The translations under genes and the position numbers were made by a program. The notes under the pieces are model-generated. The model ran no database searches. It worked only from the letters and a program-made list of their open reading frames with translations, and had not been told where the DNA came from. A DNA stretch of 64,000 nt from Flaccisagitta enflata (taxonomy: Eukaryota; Chaetognatha; Sagittoidea; Aphragmophora), in contig OZ231127.1 of assembly GCA_965153355.1 (NCBI GenBank), forward strand, positions 93,868,001 to 93,932,000. Reading direction: 5' to 3'. Below are positions 47,580 through 60,507 of the stretch, piece after piece (positions within the stretch are counted from its first letter, which is position 1; every line of letters starts with the position of its first letter).

Positions 47580-48136
47580 TGTCTCTTCCTGGCTCCTTAC
47601 ATTTGGAGGATAACCTATTTCTGTGTACCTGTGATCTCTATTGGCTTCGATCGACTCCTGGCGTTCAAGTCACGGGCGGCCTTTGCCACAATCCTTTTCC
47701 TTTTCGCGGAAGATCCGTTTTGACTTTCCCAGCGCCCCAGTGCCGACCTCCAGCGTCATCTTCGTCATCATCGTCGTCGTCATCGTCGTCATCGTCGTCG
47801 TCGTCATCGTCGTCGTCACCGTCGTCACCGTCGTCGTCTTTGTCAGATTTCCTCTTGCCTTCTTCGTCTAGTGATCGTCCACCTTCGTTAACGATCGGTG
47901 ATTATGACAAAGACAGAGGCGGTGATGGTGGTGGTGGTGGTGGTGGTGGTGGTGGTGGTGGTGGTGGTGGTGGTGGTGATGTCCAAGGTGGCAGCACAAG
48001 TGTCTCTTCTGGCAGTGACCCCGAAAGAATCGGTTCCATGATGCCAAAAAATAATAACGATGGTGATAACCGGCGTCTTGATGACAATGGCGACCCCCAA
48101 AATAAAAACGCCAACAACGCCAACAATGCCAACATT

Positions 48137-48176
<40 letters not shown>

Positions 48177-48740
48177 TCCACGGCCTAAACCCTTTTAGCG
48201 ACCCCCATCAAAGTAACGGAGGCTCAAATTCCGATGGAAAGACGGGATCGTTTTCGTTTCAAGGAAGATCGGCTTCAATTCAAGTGTATCCTGGTGGTAG
48301 TGGTGGTGGTGTTGGTGGTGGTGGCAGTGGTAGTAGTGGTGGTGGTGGTGGTGTTGTTGGTAGTGGAGTTGGTGGTGGCAGCGGTGGTAGTGGTGGTGGT
48401 GGTGGTAGCAGTGGTGGTGATGGTGGCGGCGGCAGCGGCGGCGTTACTGTCGTGAGTGGCCGGGGAACCGGTGGAGATGACCTCGGATTACAAGCCCGGA
48501 ATTTTGACGTGGAAGCACCAGGGGAAAGGGGAAGAGGCAAGGAAGGAGGAGGAGGAGGAGGAGGAGGAGGAAGAGGAGGAGGAGGGGGAGGAGGAGGAGG
48601 AGGAGGAGGAGGAGCGAGTGGACGGTCTAAGCAACGGCTCGGATATCATGGAGTAGACGTCTCGCCCACCGGAAAAGAGGTCGCCTCAGCCAAGGCCAAC
48701 CACAACCAGTTGAACCTAAACGGAGGCCACGACTTGGACG
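47580..48740 (+). CDS. LRR protein, exon 6: C-terminal cap and low-complexity region
   Basis: 1161 bp: two bases completing a Val codon, 386 codons, one base; donor GTAAGT. Residues 1-25 end the last LRR and open a C-terminal cap (LHLEDNLFLCTCDLYWLR). Later cysteines in GGLCHNPF and PQCRPP complete the usual four-Cys LRRCT of extracellular LRR proteins. Then follow a Ser run (47757-47840), a Gly run (47920-47980), an Asn run (48100-48178), Gly/Ser/Val repeats (48292-48450) and a Gly run (48541-48613). It ends in ordinary sequence (RSKQRLGYHGVDVSPTGKEV, then NLNGGHDLDG). Each run is a trinucleotide microsatellite kept in frame. The gene continues to the right in phase 1. Orthology not assigned. 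Confidence 0.88.
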
Positions 48741-49130
48741 GTAAGTGGAAGATACACACAGTGTGCTATAAATGATGATGACAGATCTAAACAGAGGCTA
48801 TGACTTGGACGGTTAGTGGAAGATACACACAGTGTGCTATAAATGATGATGACAGATCTAAACAGAGGCTATGACTTGGACGGTAAGTGGAAGATACACA
48901 CAGTGTGCTATAAATGATGATGATAGAACTAAACAGAGGCTATGAATTGGACGGTAAGTGGAAGATACACACAGTGTGCTATAAATGATGATGATAGATC
49001 TAAACAGAGGCCACGACTTGGACGGTAAGTGGAAGATACACACAGTGTGCTATAAATGATGATGATAGATCTAAATGGCCACAATTTGGACAGAGAGTGG
49101 AAGATGGACAGTGTGCTTCATTGAATGATT
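48741..49130 (+). repeat. Tandem donors of exon 6 (71 bp unit)
   Basis: GGACG|GTAAGTGGAAGATACAC at 48741 is repeated at 48812 (GTTAGT), 48883, 48954 and 49025 (GTAAGT), with a decayed copy at 49096 (CAGAGAGTGG). Spacing is exactly 71. Each copy includes about 25 bases of exon end (CTAAACAGAGGCTATGACTT). Still weaker GTGGAAGAT words continue to about 49310. Later donors would add 71 bases each, with in-frame stops. Confidence 0.93.
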
Positions 49131-49445
49131 ATGAATCAAAACACTGCGAGTGGAAGATGTAAACAGTGTGCTATACTTGATGATGCAGTATGATTATATA
49201 TGATGATCAGTATGATGTATGATGAGCAAGTGGAAGATAATAAGTGTTCTACAATGAATGACATCTGATTTCCAAAGAAGTCACAATATTGATGGAAAGT
49301 GGATGTTGCACAGCGGGCTTCAGTTAACATCATTTCATAATGAACAATGCTTTAAACCTAAAAGGAGTCTTCTACTGAATCTATCTATCTTTAATCGTGT
49401 GATCTCGTGCACTGTAGTTAGGTTCCTCATTCCATAGATTGTACT

Positions 49446-49743
49446 GGGGTGTATAAAGTTGAGTATTCCCCCCCCGGTGGGGGGGGAATAAAATCAAAGG
49501 GTTTAGAGATGGGGAAAAAAAGAAAAACGAAATTTTTTTAAGATCTAACACTTTTGGTAGTACCAATAGGTGAAATACAATTACTACAACACAATTTAAC
49601 ACTATTTAAACCTAAAATTTACTGTTTTATAGCTTTAAGGGGTAGAAAATCAAAGATTTTGTAATGCGACACGTCGCGTCGTGGGGAAGAAAATCAAAGG
49701 CAGGGGGGGAATAAAATCAAAAGCCGCTCAACTTTATACACCC
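49446..49743. mobile_element. MITE-like element P, intact
   Basis: GGGGTGTATAAAGTTGAG at the left and CTCAACTTTATACACCCC at the right, perfect 18-bp inverted ends. CCCCCCCCGGTGGGGGGGG hairpin near the left end. Second copy at 11612-12140. Confidence 0.82.
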
Positions 49744-49998
49744 CTGGATCATTGTAGTTTGTGTCCAATGCTTATGGCAATGGATCTCAGGTTGTATCAA
49801 GAGGATAGGAGTTCAAAGAAAGTAAATAGTCTTATCAGTGAAAGAAATGCTTCTCTATCCAAAAGCATCCGAAACTACTTGACTTTTAGTTTGAAAACAT
49901 GTTGTTGAGGTTGTTGCTCATTTCAATGTTTTCCTTGTGGCATTGTCAACTTTTTCCGTGGTAATACACAAGGGACAAGCAATGGTTGCAGAGGGGAA

Positions 49999-50395
<397 letters not shown>

Positions 50396-50504
50396 AGTAG
50401 AGACCAACCTTGCTGGAGGCTAAATTGAAGTCAAATCTCTCCGGATTTTCGAGGAAAGATTTTGAGTAAACAAAATTTCTCTCGTCTTAAATCTGCGCTG
50501 AGAT

Positions 50505-50600
50505 CTCAAGGCAACGACGCCGCGCAAAATCCGCGCGGCGCCGCGTAGAACCCGCGTAGCGTCGAGTAAAACCACGCGCGGCACAGCGTCGACGAGGGGG
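50505..50600. other. CpG-dense patch
   Basis: CGACGCCGCGCAAAATCCGC and GCGGCGCCGCGTAGAACCC carry many CpGs in an otherwise AT-rich, CpG-poor setting. No ORF or promoter motif seen. Confidence 0.6.
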
Positions 50601-50816
50601 AAAACGCAACGACTTTTAAGATTCAAAAAAAAAAATTGAAAAAGGAAAAAAAAAACAAGAAAATTGTAAGAAACGAAAAAAAGCAAAATGAAAAAGGGAA
50701 AAATTGAAAAGAAATGCATAAATAACACCGAAGCAAAATATTATGAAAGACGATCGTGTACATAGATACGAGTCTTAAGGAGATTCAAGCGTGAGAAGGA
50801 CAGTGAAAATGTGTGC

Positions 50817-50818
<2 letters not shown>

Positions 50819-50889
<71 letters not shown>
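50819..50889. repeat. (GT)n microsatellite
   Basis: About 70 bp of pure GT. Confidence 0.96.
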
Positions 50890-50890
<1 letters not shown>

Positions 50891-51361
50891 CTATGGCCGT
50901 CTTACAGTGTGTTTGAATCTTGTCAATGTTTTCGTACACCTTGATTTGCATAATGTAGTTGAAAGATACAGTCGCTTGGAAAGTTACTTAAAAAGAGTCC
51001 AGCAAACTGATCATCGATCGCATTGTCGATAATTACAGTCAGAAGCAAGAAGACAAAAGAAATAAAACTTACCAGTGTCTATCTTAGCAAACCATACATC
51101 TTTTACCTGGTCTTATTGTTGTCAAAAGCTGAAGTAATGAGATAGATGTGGAAGAATATTGTTTTTCAAATACGACCACCTCTTTAAGATGGTAAGATTT
51201 TGATGCCCTCACGATGGCCGCGAAGGGGGTGGCCGAACTGAATTAGATCGACACACACCTCTGACCAACTCAGGCTTTGACGAGTAGGCTAAGCATATCT
51301 GGTAAAGAGATGTCGTTAGGAGACAAAAATGTCACGTCGATGACTCACGGTTAAAAAAACC

Positions 51362-51499
<138 letters not shown>

Positions 51500-51893
51500 G
51501 ACAGAGAGAGAATAAGAAGGCGAGGGGAAAAAAGAAGAAGTGAGAGAAAAGGAATAAAGAAAAGTTAAAAAAAAATCAAAACAAAAAAACAAGGAAAAGA
51601 AAAGGAAACAGGAACGGAAAAAGACAAAGACAAAGATAAAGAAATAGTAGAGGAAGAAGTGGAAATTGCAAAGAAACCTGAGCTAAGGTTTGGGGTTATT
51701 GATTATTTTTTGGCGTAAAGGCGTGAAGAATAAAATTGCTGTTTGTGAAAACAAAGGTCATCAACCTACATGGGGTTGCTGCCTTGGAAAAGTAACATGA
51801 AAAGGGCGTTGTTCGCTTGCCATTCCTTTGCCATTCCTGGTTCTGCTTATTTCTCTTATCTTGTCTCTTTTCCTTGGAGAATTCGTCCCTTTT

Positions 51894-53193
51894 TGGGCAG
51901 CGGCCCCAAAGGGGCCGATGACCTATGCTCTCACACATATGGGAGATTTTCTCCTCCTCCTCCTTCTCCTTTTGGGCAGCGGCCCCGAAGGGGCCGATGA
52001 CCTATGCTTTCACACAGGAGAAATTTCTCCTCCTCCTTCTCCTTCTCCGTCCGTCCACCCCCTTCAAAGCTCAAATCCCAGTTGTGAGGCCCAAATCCCA
52101 GTCTCGAGGCTCAAATCCCAGCCACCAAGCTAAAATTCCAGCCTACAGGCTCAAATTCCAGCCTCCAGGCTCAATTTCTCAAACTTCAGGACCAAATCTC
52201 AGTCTTAAAGCTCAAATCCCAGTCTTGAAGCTCAAATTCCAGCCTCGAGGCTCACATTACAGCTTTGAGGCTCAAATCACAAATTCAAGGCTCAAACCCC
52301 AGCCTCAAGGCTGAAACCCCAGCCTCAAGGCTCAAACCCCAGCCTCAAGGCTCAGATCCCAGCCACAAGGCTCAAATCAGTCATGAGGCTCAAATGACAG
52401 CCTCAAGGCTCAAATAACAGCCTCAAGACTCAAATCAAAGCCTCAAGGCTCAAATCCAAGCCTCAAGGCTCATCCCAGCATTGAAACTCAAATTCCAGTC
52501 AAGAACCTTCAAACTTACTAAGCATAGGTCATCGGCCCCTTCGGGGCCGCTGCCCCTCTTACCCTCACACATCCACATACACTCACATAGGGGCAACGGG
52601 TACCGCTGACCATCTAACGCTTTTGCGACTATTTCTCCTCCGTCCCCCCCCCCTTTGGCTCCGAAGCCCAAATTCTAGTCACAGGGCTCACTTTCCAGCC
52701 TGAAGGCCCAAATTCTAGCCTCAAGGCCCAAATCTTAGCCTCGAGGCTCAAATCCCAACCTCAAAGCTCAAATCCCAACCTCGAGGCTCACATCCCAACC
52801 TTGAGGCTAAAATCCCGGCCTAGAAGCTCCAATCCCAGCCTAGAGGCTCAAATCCCAACCTAGAAGCTCAAATCCCAAACTCGAGGCTCAAATCCCAGCC
52901 TGGAGGCTCAAATCCCAGCTTCAAGGCTCAAATCCCAGCTTTGAGGCTCAAATCCCAGCTTCGAGGCTCAAATCTCAGCCTCGAGGCTCACATCCCAACC
53001 TCAAGGCTCAAATCCCAACCTCGAGGCTCAAATCCCATTGTTGATGCTCACTTTCAAGCCTAGATCCTCAAAAATTACTGAGCATAGGTCATCGGCCCCT
53101 TCGGGGCCGCTGCCCCTCTAACCACCTCACACCCACTTACACTCACATAGGGGCAACGGGTACCGCTGACCATCTAACGCTTTTGCGACTATT
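51894..53193. mobile_element. Two family D elements, one nested in the other
   Basis: The outer copy opens GGGCAGCGGCCCCAAAGGGG at 51894 and ends CTAACGCTTTTGCGACTATT at 53193. The inner copy (51968-52635) begins GGGCAGCGGCCCCGAAGGGG and ends with the same TTTTGCGACTATT. It is inserted in the CTCCTCCTTCTCC stretch near the outer left end. Both are filled with AGGCTCAAATCCCAGCCT satellites of about 19-20 bp. Confidence 0.85.
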
Positions 53194-53458
53194 CTTCATG
53201 GAAATTGTGCGTGAGTTTTTCCTGCGTCCCAATCACGTGCATTGCAAATCAAGCGAGAGAAGAAAAACTCAGCTAGGCATCTGCACTCCTTCATAAGATG
53301 GTTCGTTGGTCCGCCTGCCGATTCGTTCGTCCTAATAGTTACAGTAAGGTTACATCTGTTAAGTGTAGACCCAAGGGACTACACATCGACTTCTGTTTGT
53401 TTGCAAAATTTTGTAGAATTGGAAGCAAAGCTTCAACGATTTATTTTTTTGGCACTAA

Positions 53459-53727
53459 GGGCGTGTTTCATCTGACGACAAAAAACGCGTTTGTTCCCGT
53501 GAAACGCGTTTTCAGCGTGAACACATATTTATGAATTTTAACTGTCCCACAAGGGAGTGAGCAAATTGAGTGAGCAAGCCTGTGAACAAAGCGGGCGAAC
53601 AAGGCAAGCATAGCAAAGCAGAGCGCTGCAGAGCATGTGAGCGAAGTGAGCGGTGCAAACAAACAAATGTAGCGATTAACCAGGTGGTTCATTAAAAACG
53701 CGGTTATCTCTGACTAGAAACATCCCC
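53459..53727 (+). mobile_element. Family M MITE
   Basis: GGGCGTGTTTCATCTGACGA at the left, CTCTGACTAGAAACATCCCC at the right. Confidence 0.8.
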
Positions 53728-53739
53728 CTAAATGTCAAT

Positions 53740-53925
53740 GTTTTGGTTACATGTTATGCAACTAAGTTTCCAAACTCGTCGCTTCATTCGTTCTTTCGCC
53801 CGTCAGTTCTTTTGCTTTTTTGGACTCTCTGCCCCACTCCAAAAACTATACTAACCTCCTTCACCACTACCCCTGCCCACCCCCCACGCGACTGGGGTAG
53901 CCATATGAACGGCTTTGTGTTTATG
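53740..53925 (-). mobile_element. Degenerate family A element
   Basis: CTGCCCACCCCCCACGCGAC and GGGGTAGCCATATGAACGGC match the family's left end in reverse. The hairpin end is decayed (TTATGCAACTAAG). Confidence 0.5.
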
Positions 53926-54049
53926 CAACTTGATGCCATCTGAGATTTTGAGATGAGAAGTTGAGAACGTGCTTCAGTGTAAGAGTAAAACAGGAAAGGA
54001 ATTATGTCTCAAGTTTGAATTAACGGTTGGAATAATGTCGTCCTTCACT

Positions 54050-54432
<383 letters not shown>

Positions 54433-54546
54433 AATAAAGGGGGAACCAGATCACAAATAACCACAGGTCAAAATCGTCGGCTCTAACTGGAACTCGTTAG
54501 AGACCTAATGCTTTAGATATGGCCGGAAAAGAAAAGAAATAAAGAA

Positions 54547-54902
<356 letters not shown>

Positions 54903-55324
54903 CACGCAAGCACGCAGGACAGGTTATTGAAAGGAAATGCACTGAATAGATTTCCTTCTTCTTCTATCCGTTTTAGTGAGATTAAACATTCTGTGCTTTA
55001 AAAGTTTAATTTGACATTCAATCAATTTTCTTGAAACCATTCATGAAATCCATTTCGACCAAAATATCAGTAAAACCGTCGCCAGCTCAAAAAAAAGGAC
55101 ACGTAAGAAATTTGTACGTGAGCTCATTAAATAACAAAAGAAAAAGAAAATGTCTGCCCCTCGAGACTTGTTTCCGAACTCAACTTTTTTTTCCATTAGA
55201 AAAATGAGACACTCTTATGAAAAGGGTGATTATTAGACTCACGTTCAAGTAGTAACCATTAACAGAAATGTTCGAAAAAGAAAGTAAAATGACCCGACAC
55301 AAACAAAAACATTTCAATCTTTCT

Positions 55325-55402
55325 CTTTTAGATGCGTCCTCGCATCTCTATAATAGGCTGTGTCCGTCGGTTGGTCGGTTGGTTGGTCTGTAACGCATTC
55401 AT
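55325..55402 (-). mobile_element. Family C hairpin-end element
   Basis: TTTAGATGCGTCCTCGCATC TCTATAATAGG: a third hairpin type (GATGCG/CGCATC), followed by GTCCGTCGGTTGGTCGG as in families A and B. Confidence 0.65.
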
Positions 55403-55615
55403 TAAAATCATCAAAATCAAGCATTTTTTCAACAGAAAAGTGGTTCTACCCCAGTAAAAGAAGCATACATCAAGTAATTCATTCATTCAATCATTCATTC
55501 ATTCACAAATGACATTCATTGGTAAAAAAACATTCATTCATAAAAAACGTTCATTCAAAGAGGACGCATCGTTGGCCTACTTGATTTATTTCTCCCATTC
55601 TTTCTTACTTTCTTA

Positions 55616-55618
55616 TTT

Positions 55619-55674
<56 letters not shown>

Positions 55675-55678
55675 TTTT

Positions 55679-55710
<32 letters not shown>

Positions 55711-55738
55711 TTTTTCTTTTTTTCTTTTTTTCTTTTTT

Positions 55739-55792
<54 letters not shown>

Positions 55793-56012
55793 TTTCTTTC
55801 TTTTCTGTTATCTTTCTTTTCTGTTATCTTTCTTTTCTGTTATCTTTCTTTTCTGTTATCTTTCTTTTCTGTTATCTTTCTTTTCTGTTATCTTTCTTTT
55901 CTGTTATCTTTCTTTTCTGTTATCTTTCTTTTCTGTTATCTTTCTTTTCTGTTATCTTTCTTTTCTGTTATCTTTCTTTTCTGTTATCTTTCTTTTCTTT
56001 CTTTCATTCTTT
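55616..56012. repeat. (CTTT)n then 16-bp TTCTGTTATCTTTCTT repeat
   Basis: About 180 bp CTTT with TTTT slips, then about 13 identical copies of TTTTCTGTTATCTTTC. Confidence 0.96.
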
Positions 56013-56084
56013 CTTGATTACTTTCTTTTTCCCCCTCATTCTTGTCCACCTTTTCCATTTGGTTGGATGTACATTTCATTTCAG

Positions 56085-56242
56085 AAAAGTTATGCCCACT
56101 GCCATTTTCTTTTCCTTTTCTAACTCATGATTTCACAAATGTAAGCACCACTAGAGAATTGATGGAAGTGATTAGAGAAACCACAAAAGAACTGCAAGTT
56201 GGTCCCTCGTCGGTTTTGTCTCAACAACTAAATATAAAGTAA
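56085..56242 (+). CDS. Possible terminal exon (uncertain)
   Basis: Follows ACATTTCATTTCAG. If joined to exon 6 (phase 1) it gives Glu and 51 codons ending at TAA 56240, with AATAAA at 56253. The second half is protein-like (VSTTRELMEVIRETTKELQV, then GPSSVLSQQLNIK). The first half (KLCPLPFSFPFLTHDFTN) is Phe/Pro-rich and contains a possible donor ACAAAT|GTAAGC. No domain recognised. The 7.3 kb gap and lack of homology make the link to the LRR gene an inference; it could equally be an element remnant. Confidence 0.22.
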
Positions 56243-56746
56243 ATATGACTTCAATAAAAGAAAATCTCATATCCTGTCTCTCAGATTTCCTTTCTTTTTG
56301 GAACTACCATGGAACTCTGAAGCATGAGTTTCAGTTTGAATTCCATAAGACTTTTTTGGTCTTGTGCAGCGCCATTCTACTCCTAACTTTGTCCATTCTT
56401 TCGTCAGTTCGTTCCTGGGTCAGTCCGTCGGTCCGTCCGTTGGTCCATCCGACAGTCACAAAGTTCTCCTTCTCATCTTTTATTCTATGCTGAAGATCCT
56501 GTGAGTCATATTGACTGCGTACAAGACTGTTTAAGTGTCTTTTGTTCATTTAATTGCATTTCCTTTTTTTTTTGTTTCAGCATTGTTTTTTGTTTCTGTT
56601 TGTTTTTCTGTTGTTGTTTAAAAGTTCTGGCGCGCGCATCGTTGTTCTCATGAACTTGTTTCCGCTTAAACAAGAGTTTCCATGTTTTATGAGGCTGGAG
56701 TAAAAATATGATGGGAGAAAAAGATGAAAAGTGAAGTGATTGATTG

Positions 56747-57200
<454 letters not shown>

Positions 57201-57388
57201 CAAAGTCAGAGACAGAAGCAGAGTAAAAGGGAGAAACAGTAACTAAGAGTATAAGACAAACGATAAGAGAAAGGAAGAGAAGCGTGATGCAGAGAAGCCT
57301 GAGAGTCTTTTAGCCCGCGTTAATGGAGAATTAGAGATAAGCGCAGAAAGGAGCATCCAAGAAAAATGATTGAAAAACTGACCCAATT

Positions 57389-58045
57389 GGGTGCTTCACA
57401 AAGTAAAAGTTGGTTACTTCTTTTCACCCTCTTTACCTAATACGGAGTAGTTAATTTTACGACCTTTGCCATTTTTCTTTTATCAAAAATCGTTTATCTT
57501 CCATTTTTTAGAAAATTGTTTTTGAGGACCTAATTTGCATAATGCAGTGGCATAAAACAATATGCTGATATTCTTTGATTAGCTTTTAGAAATTTCTACT
57601 CTTCATTGACTTTTTAATCTGCCTTTTCAATAGATCTTCCATAGCTTATGTTTTGAGATTTTAATTTATTTTTACAAAGATCTTGATTTTCTAAAACAAA
57701 TAATTGTCCTTTTTGTGACAAAACTACATAGGATTTTGCTGAATTCTGGAAAATCTGTGGAAACTTAAGGGCTAAAACAACAAGGCCGATACAATATCAA
57801 TATATTTTGGACAGGAGGCAAGGCGGTTGTGCACACTTAACTCGTATTACGGATCGGCAGACCGACGGATTTGATGGCCGACGGACGGCGGACAAAGGTT
57901 TTTACAGAGTTGCGTGTCCGCAACTAAAAACGGAAGATAAAGGAATTTTGAAAAAAGGTAAATGATCATCTTCATGATTTTTACTCCTCCACATTACCCA
58001 AGTAGGGTGAAGGGATACCCCAAACTTTTGCTAAGTGAAGCACCC
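57389..58045. mobile_element. MITE-like element S with family B nested inside
   Basis: GGGTGCTTCACAAAGTAAAA at the left and TTTTGCTAAGTGAAGCACCC at the right. Mirrored inner words (CACCCTCTTTACC against GGGTGAAGGGATA) extend the arms to about 65 bp. A family B copy (about 57778-57930) lies inside, ending GAGTTGCGTGTCCGCAACTA AAAA. Confidence 0.7.
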
Positions 58046-58139
58046 AACTGACCCAATGGCCAGCAGACCAAAAATCGGATTGAGGGGCTAGACAGAAGTT
58101 TTTTCTTACTTTCTTTCACATGTGATGCATTTGATAAAG

Positions 58140-58538
58140 CGATATGCGGGCCTGATTTTAGAGCGAGTCCGCGAGCCCAATGCTCTCTATTTTGCTCTCG
58201 GGCTCTCATGTTTTGCAAGCTCTGAGCCCGGCAGGCTCTCTCTCATTGGGATTGATCTAAAGCGCTAGAGCTGATTGAGTGAAATATTTGAGAAATCATC
58301 AAGTTTTGAGTCGTTTTTCGATTTTTTCAGAAAACTGAATCATCTTTGTAGCGATCATTTTTTCATTAGATCATATAATCAGTAGCTGCTATTACAAATC
58401 TAGGCTGATATGATTGTAAAACTTGGCAGAATTTTTTTACCGGACTCATGGTTTTCCTCTTGGGCTCTGTCAAATGGTGGGGAGCGAGCCCGACTGGCTC
58501 AGTCAAAAAAATCACTAAAATCTGGCCTGGCCGATATG
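58140..58538. mobile_element. MITE-like element T
   Basis: ATATGCGGGCCTGATTTTAG at the left, CTAAAATCTGGCCTGGCCGA TAT at the right. Internal words are mirrored (GCGAGCCCAATGCTC, GGCTCTCATG against CTCATGGTTT). Confidence 0.6.
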
Positions 58539-59098
58539 TTTTTCTCTCACTTTTTTTTTCCTTTGAAAATGTCACCACAACCAATAGTGTTATCCTGCTC
58601 AAAGAGTAGTGTCACTTTTTCAGTGAAGCGGTCCCATTTGGCGGCATCAAATTGTTTACACTTAATCTTTTACAATGGTGTCCCTGACAACCCTCGATGG
58701 GACTCCTCCAATGATTTTCTGCCAACCAAAGTTCCTAAATCTAGGATGGATAAAAACACATCCTTGCCATACTCTTCCCAATTGTGTCCTTAACCGGCAT
58801 ACACCAGTTTGAATATATATAAAAAAAAAGAATCCTTATCTTTCAAAAATTTCCACATGATCGGCGATAAGACAGGGTAATGCATATTAATGAGGGAATT
58901 GCCTAAGACGTTAAGCCATAAAAAACCATGAGGAGAAGAAGGAGAAGGAGAAGGAAGAGAAGAAAAAACATTCATTTGTCTTCTTCTTCTCCCTCATTTT
59001 TTCGTTCTTTCTTTCACCGTGTCGGAGAAATGGGTTGGAAAGCACCAGCCGGTGGAGAAATAAGCCAGAAGGAAGTGAGAAAAGAAAGGAGCGAAGGA

Positions 59099-59099
<1 letters not shown>

Positions 59100-59166
<67 letters not shown>

Positions 59167-59235
59167 TAGATAGATAGATAGATATAGATAGATAGATAGA
59201 TATATATAGATAGACATATAGAGATAGATATGAGA

Positions 59236-59276
<41 letters not shown>

Positions 59277-59300
59277 CAGACAGACAGACAGACAGATAGA
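59100..59300. repeat. (GA)n-(GATA)n-(CAGA)n microsatellites
   Basis: About 62 bp GA, then GATA units with ATATAT slips, a second short GA block and CAGA repeats. Confidence 0.94.
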
Positions 59301-59382
59301 TGATAGACAGACAGACAGATACCCAGACAGACCTACGGAGATTTATGTGACATGAACATATTAAACAACAGCAATATGAAAA

Positions 59383-59857
59383 TAGTCGCAAAAGCGTTAG
59401 ATGGTCAGCGGTACCTGCTGCCCCTATGTGAGTAAATGCGGTGAGCAGCTCGAAGGGGCTGACCTATGGTTGAGTTCTAGGCTAATTTGAGCATTTGATT
59501 TGAGCTCAAGGCTGGGATTTGAGCCTCGAGGCTGGGATTTGAGCTTCAAGGTTGGGATTTGTGCTTTGTGGCTGGAATTTAAGCCACGAGGCTGGGATTT
59601 GAGCCTTGAGGCTGGGATTTGAGCCTTGAGGCTGGGATTTGAACCTCGAGGCTGGGATTTGAGCCTCAAGGCTGGGATTTGAGCCTCGAGGCTGGGATTT
59701 GAGCCTCGGGGCTGGGATTTGAGCCTCGGGCTGGGATTTGAGCCTCGAGGCTATGAATTGGGCCTCGAGGGGGGGGGGGACACTGAAGGAGAAAAGGGAG
59801 AAATTTCTGCATATGTGAAAGCATAGGTCATCGGCCCCTTCGGGGCCGCTGCCCAAA
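59383..59857. mobile_element. Family D element, reverse orientation
   Basis: Starts ATAGTCGCAAAAGCGTTAGA and TGGTCAGCGGTACC. The interior is about 14 copies of GGCTGGGATTTGAGCCTCGA. Ends CATAGGTCATCGGCCCCTTC and GGGGCCGCTGCCC. Confidence 0.83.
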
Positions 59858-59858
59858 A

Positions 59859-59861
<3 letters not shown>

Positions 59862-59908
<47 letters not shown>

Positions 59909-59909
59909 A

Positions 59910-59941
<32 letters not shown>

Positions 59942-59989
59942 ACGAACAAACGAACGAACGAACGAACGAACGAACGAACGAACGAACGA

Positions 59990-60053
<64 letters not shown>

Positions 60054-60056
60054 AAT
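59862..60056. repeat. (GAAA)n with a central (GAAC)n block
   Basis: GAAA units, 12-13 GAAC units at 59940-59988, then GAAA again. Directly abuts the family D end. Confidence 0.95.
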
Positions 60057-60347
60057 GATAGATTGAAAGGGAGGAAAAAACAAGAGACGAGGCAAATAAA
60101 AAGACAATAGATAATGATGATCTATCATTTCCCCATCCCTTTAAAGTGGTTCCATTAAATCAAGAAATGGCCTCGTTACTTATCGGTTATTGAACAATTA
60201 TTGAACAAGTCCGGGTCACGAATGCAAGGAAACCATTGCAAAAAAAATGTGTAAGTAAAGATATACAAGAATTTACGAATACGAACAAGAAACGAGATCG
60301 AAAGGGAGGGGAAGGGGGGGGGGGGACTAGGGAAAATTCAGAGATGG

Positions 60348-60436
60348 GAAGGCCGGATACTCGATAATATGAGAGTCTGACCAACCAACGGACGGACAGA
60401 TGGACAAAGCTGGGTGTCGAGTCGCGACGGAAAAGA
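60348..60436 (+). mobile_element. Family A fragment
   Basis: GAAGGCCGGATACTCGATAA, a GGACGGACAGATGGAC tract and GGGTGTCGAGTCGCGACGG. Only a partial hairpin remains. Confidence 0.5.
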
Positions 60437-60507
60437 GAGCATGAAAAAGGCGGCTTATGAAAAAATGTAACTGATAAGTTATTCGGCAAAAAAAGTCAAT
60501 TGGTCTA

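Noticed and set aside
58410-58793. Possible 127-residue protein
   Set aside because: It overlaps element T and changes from unique to element sequence; no motif or splice context.
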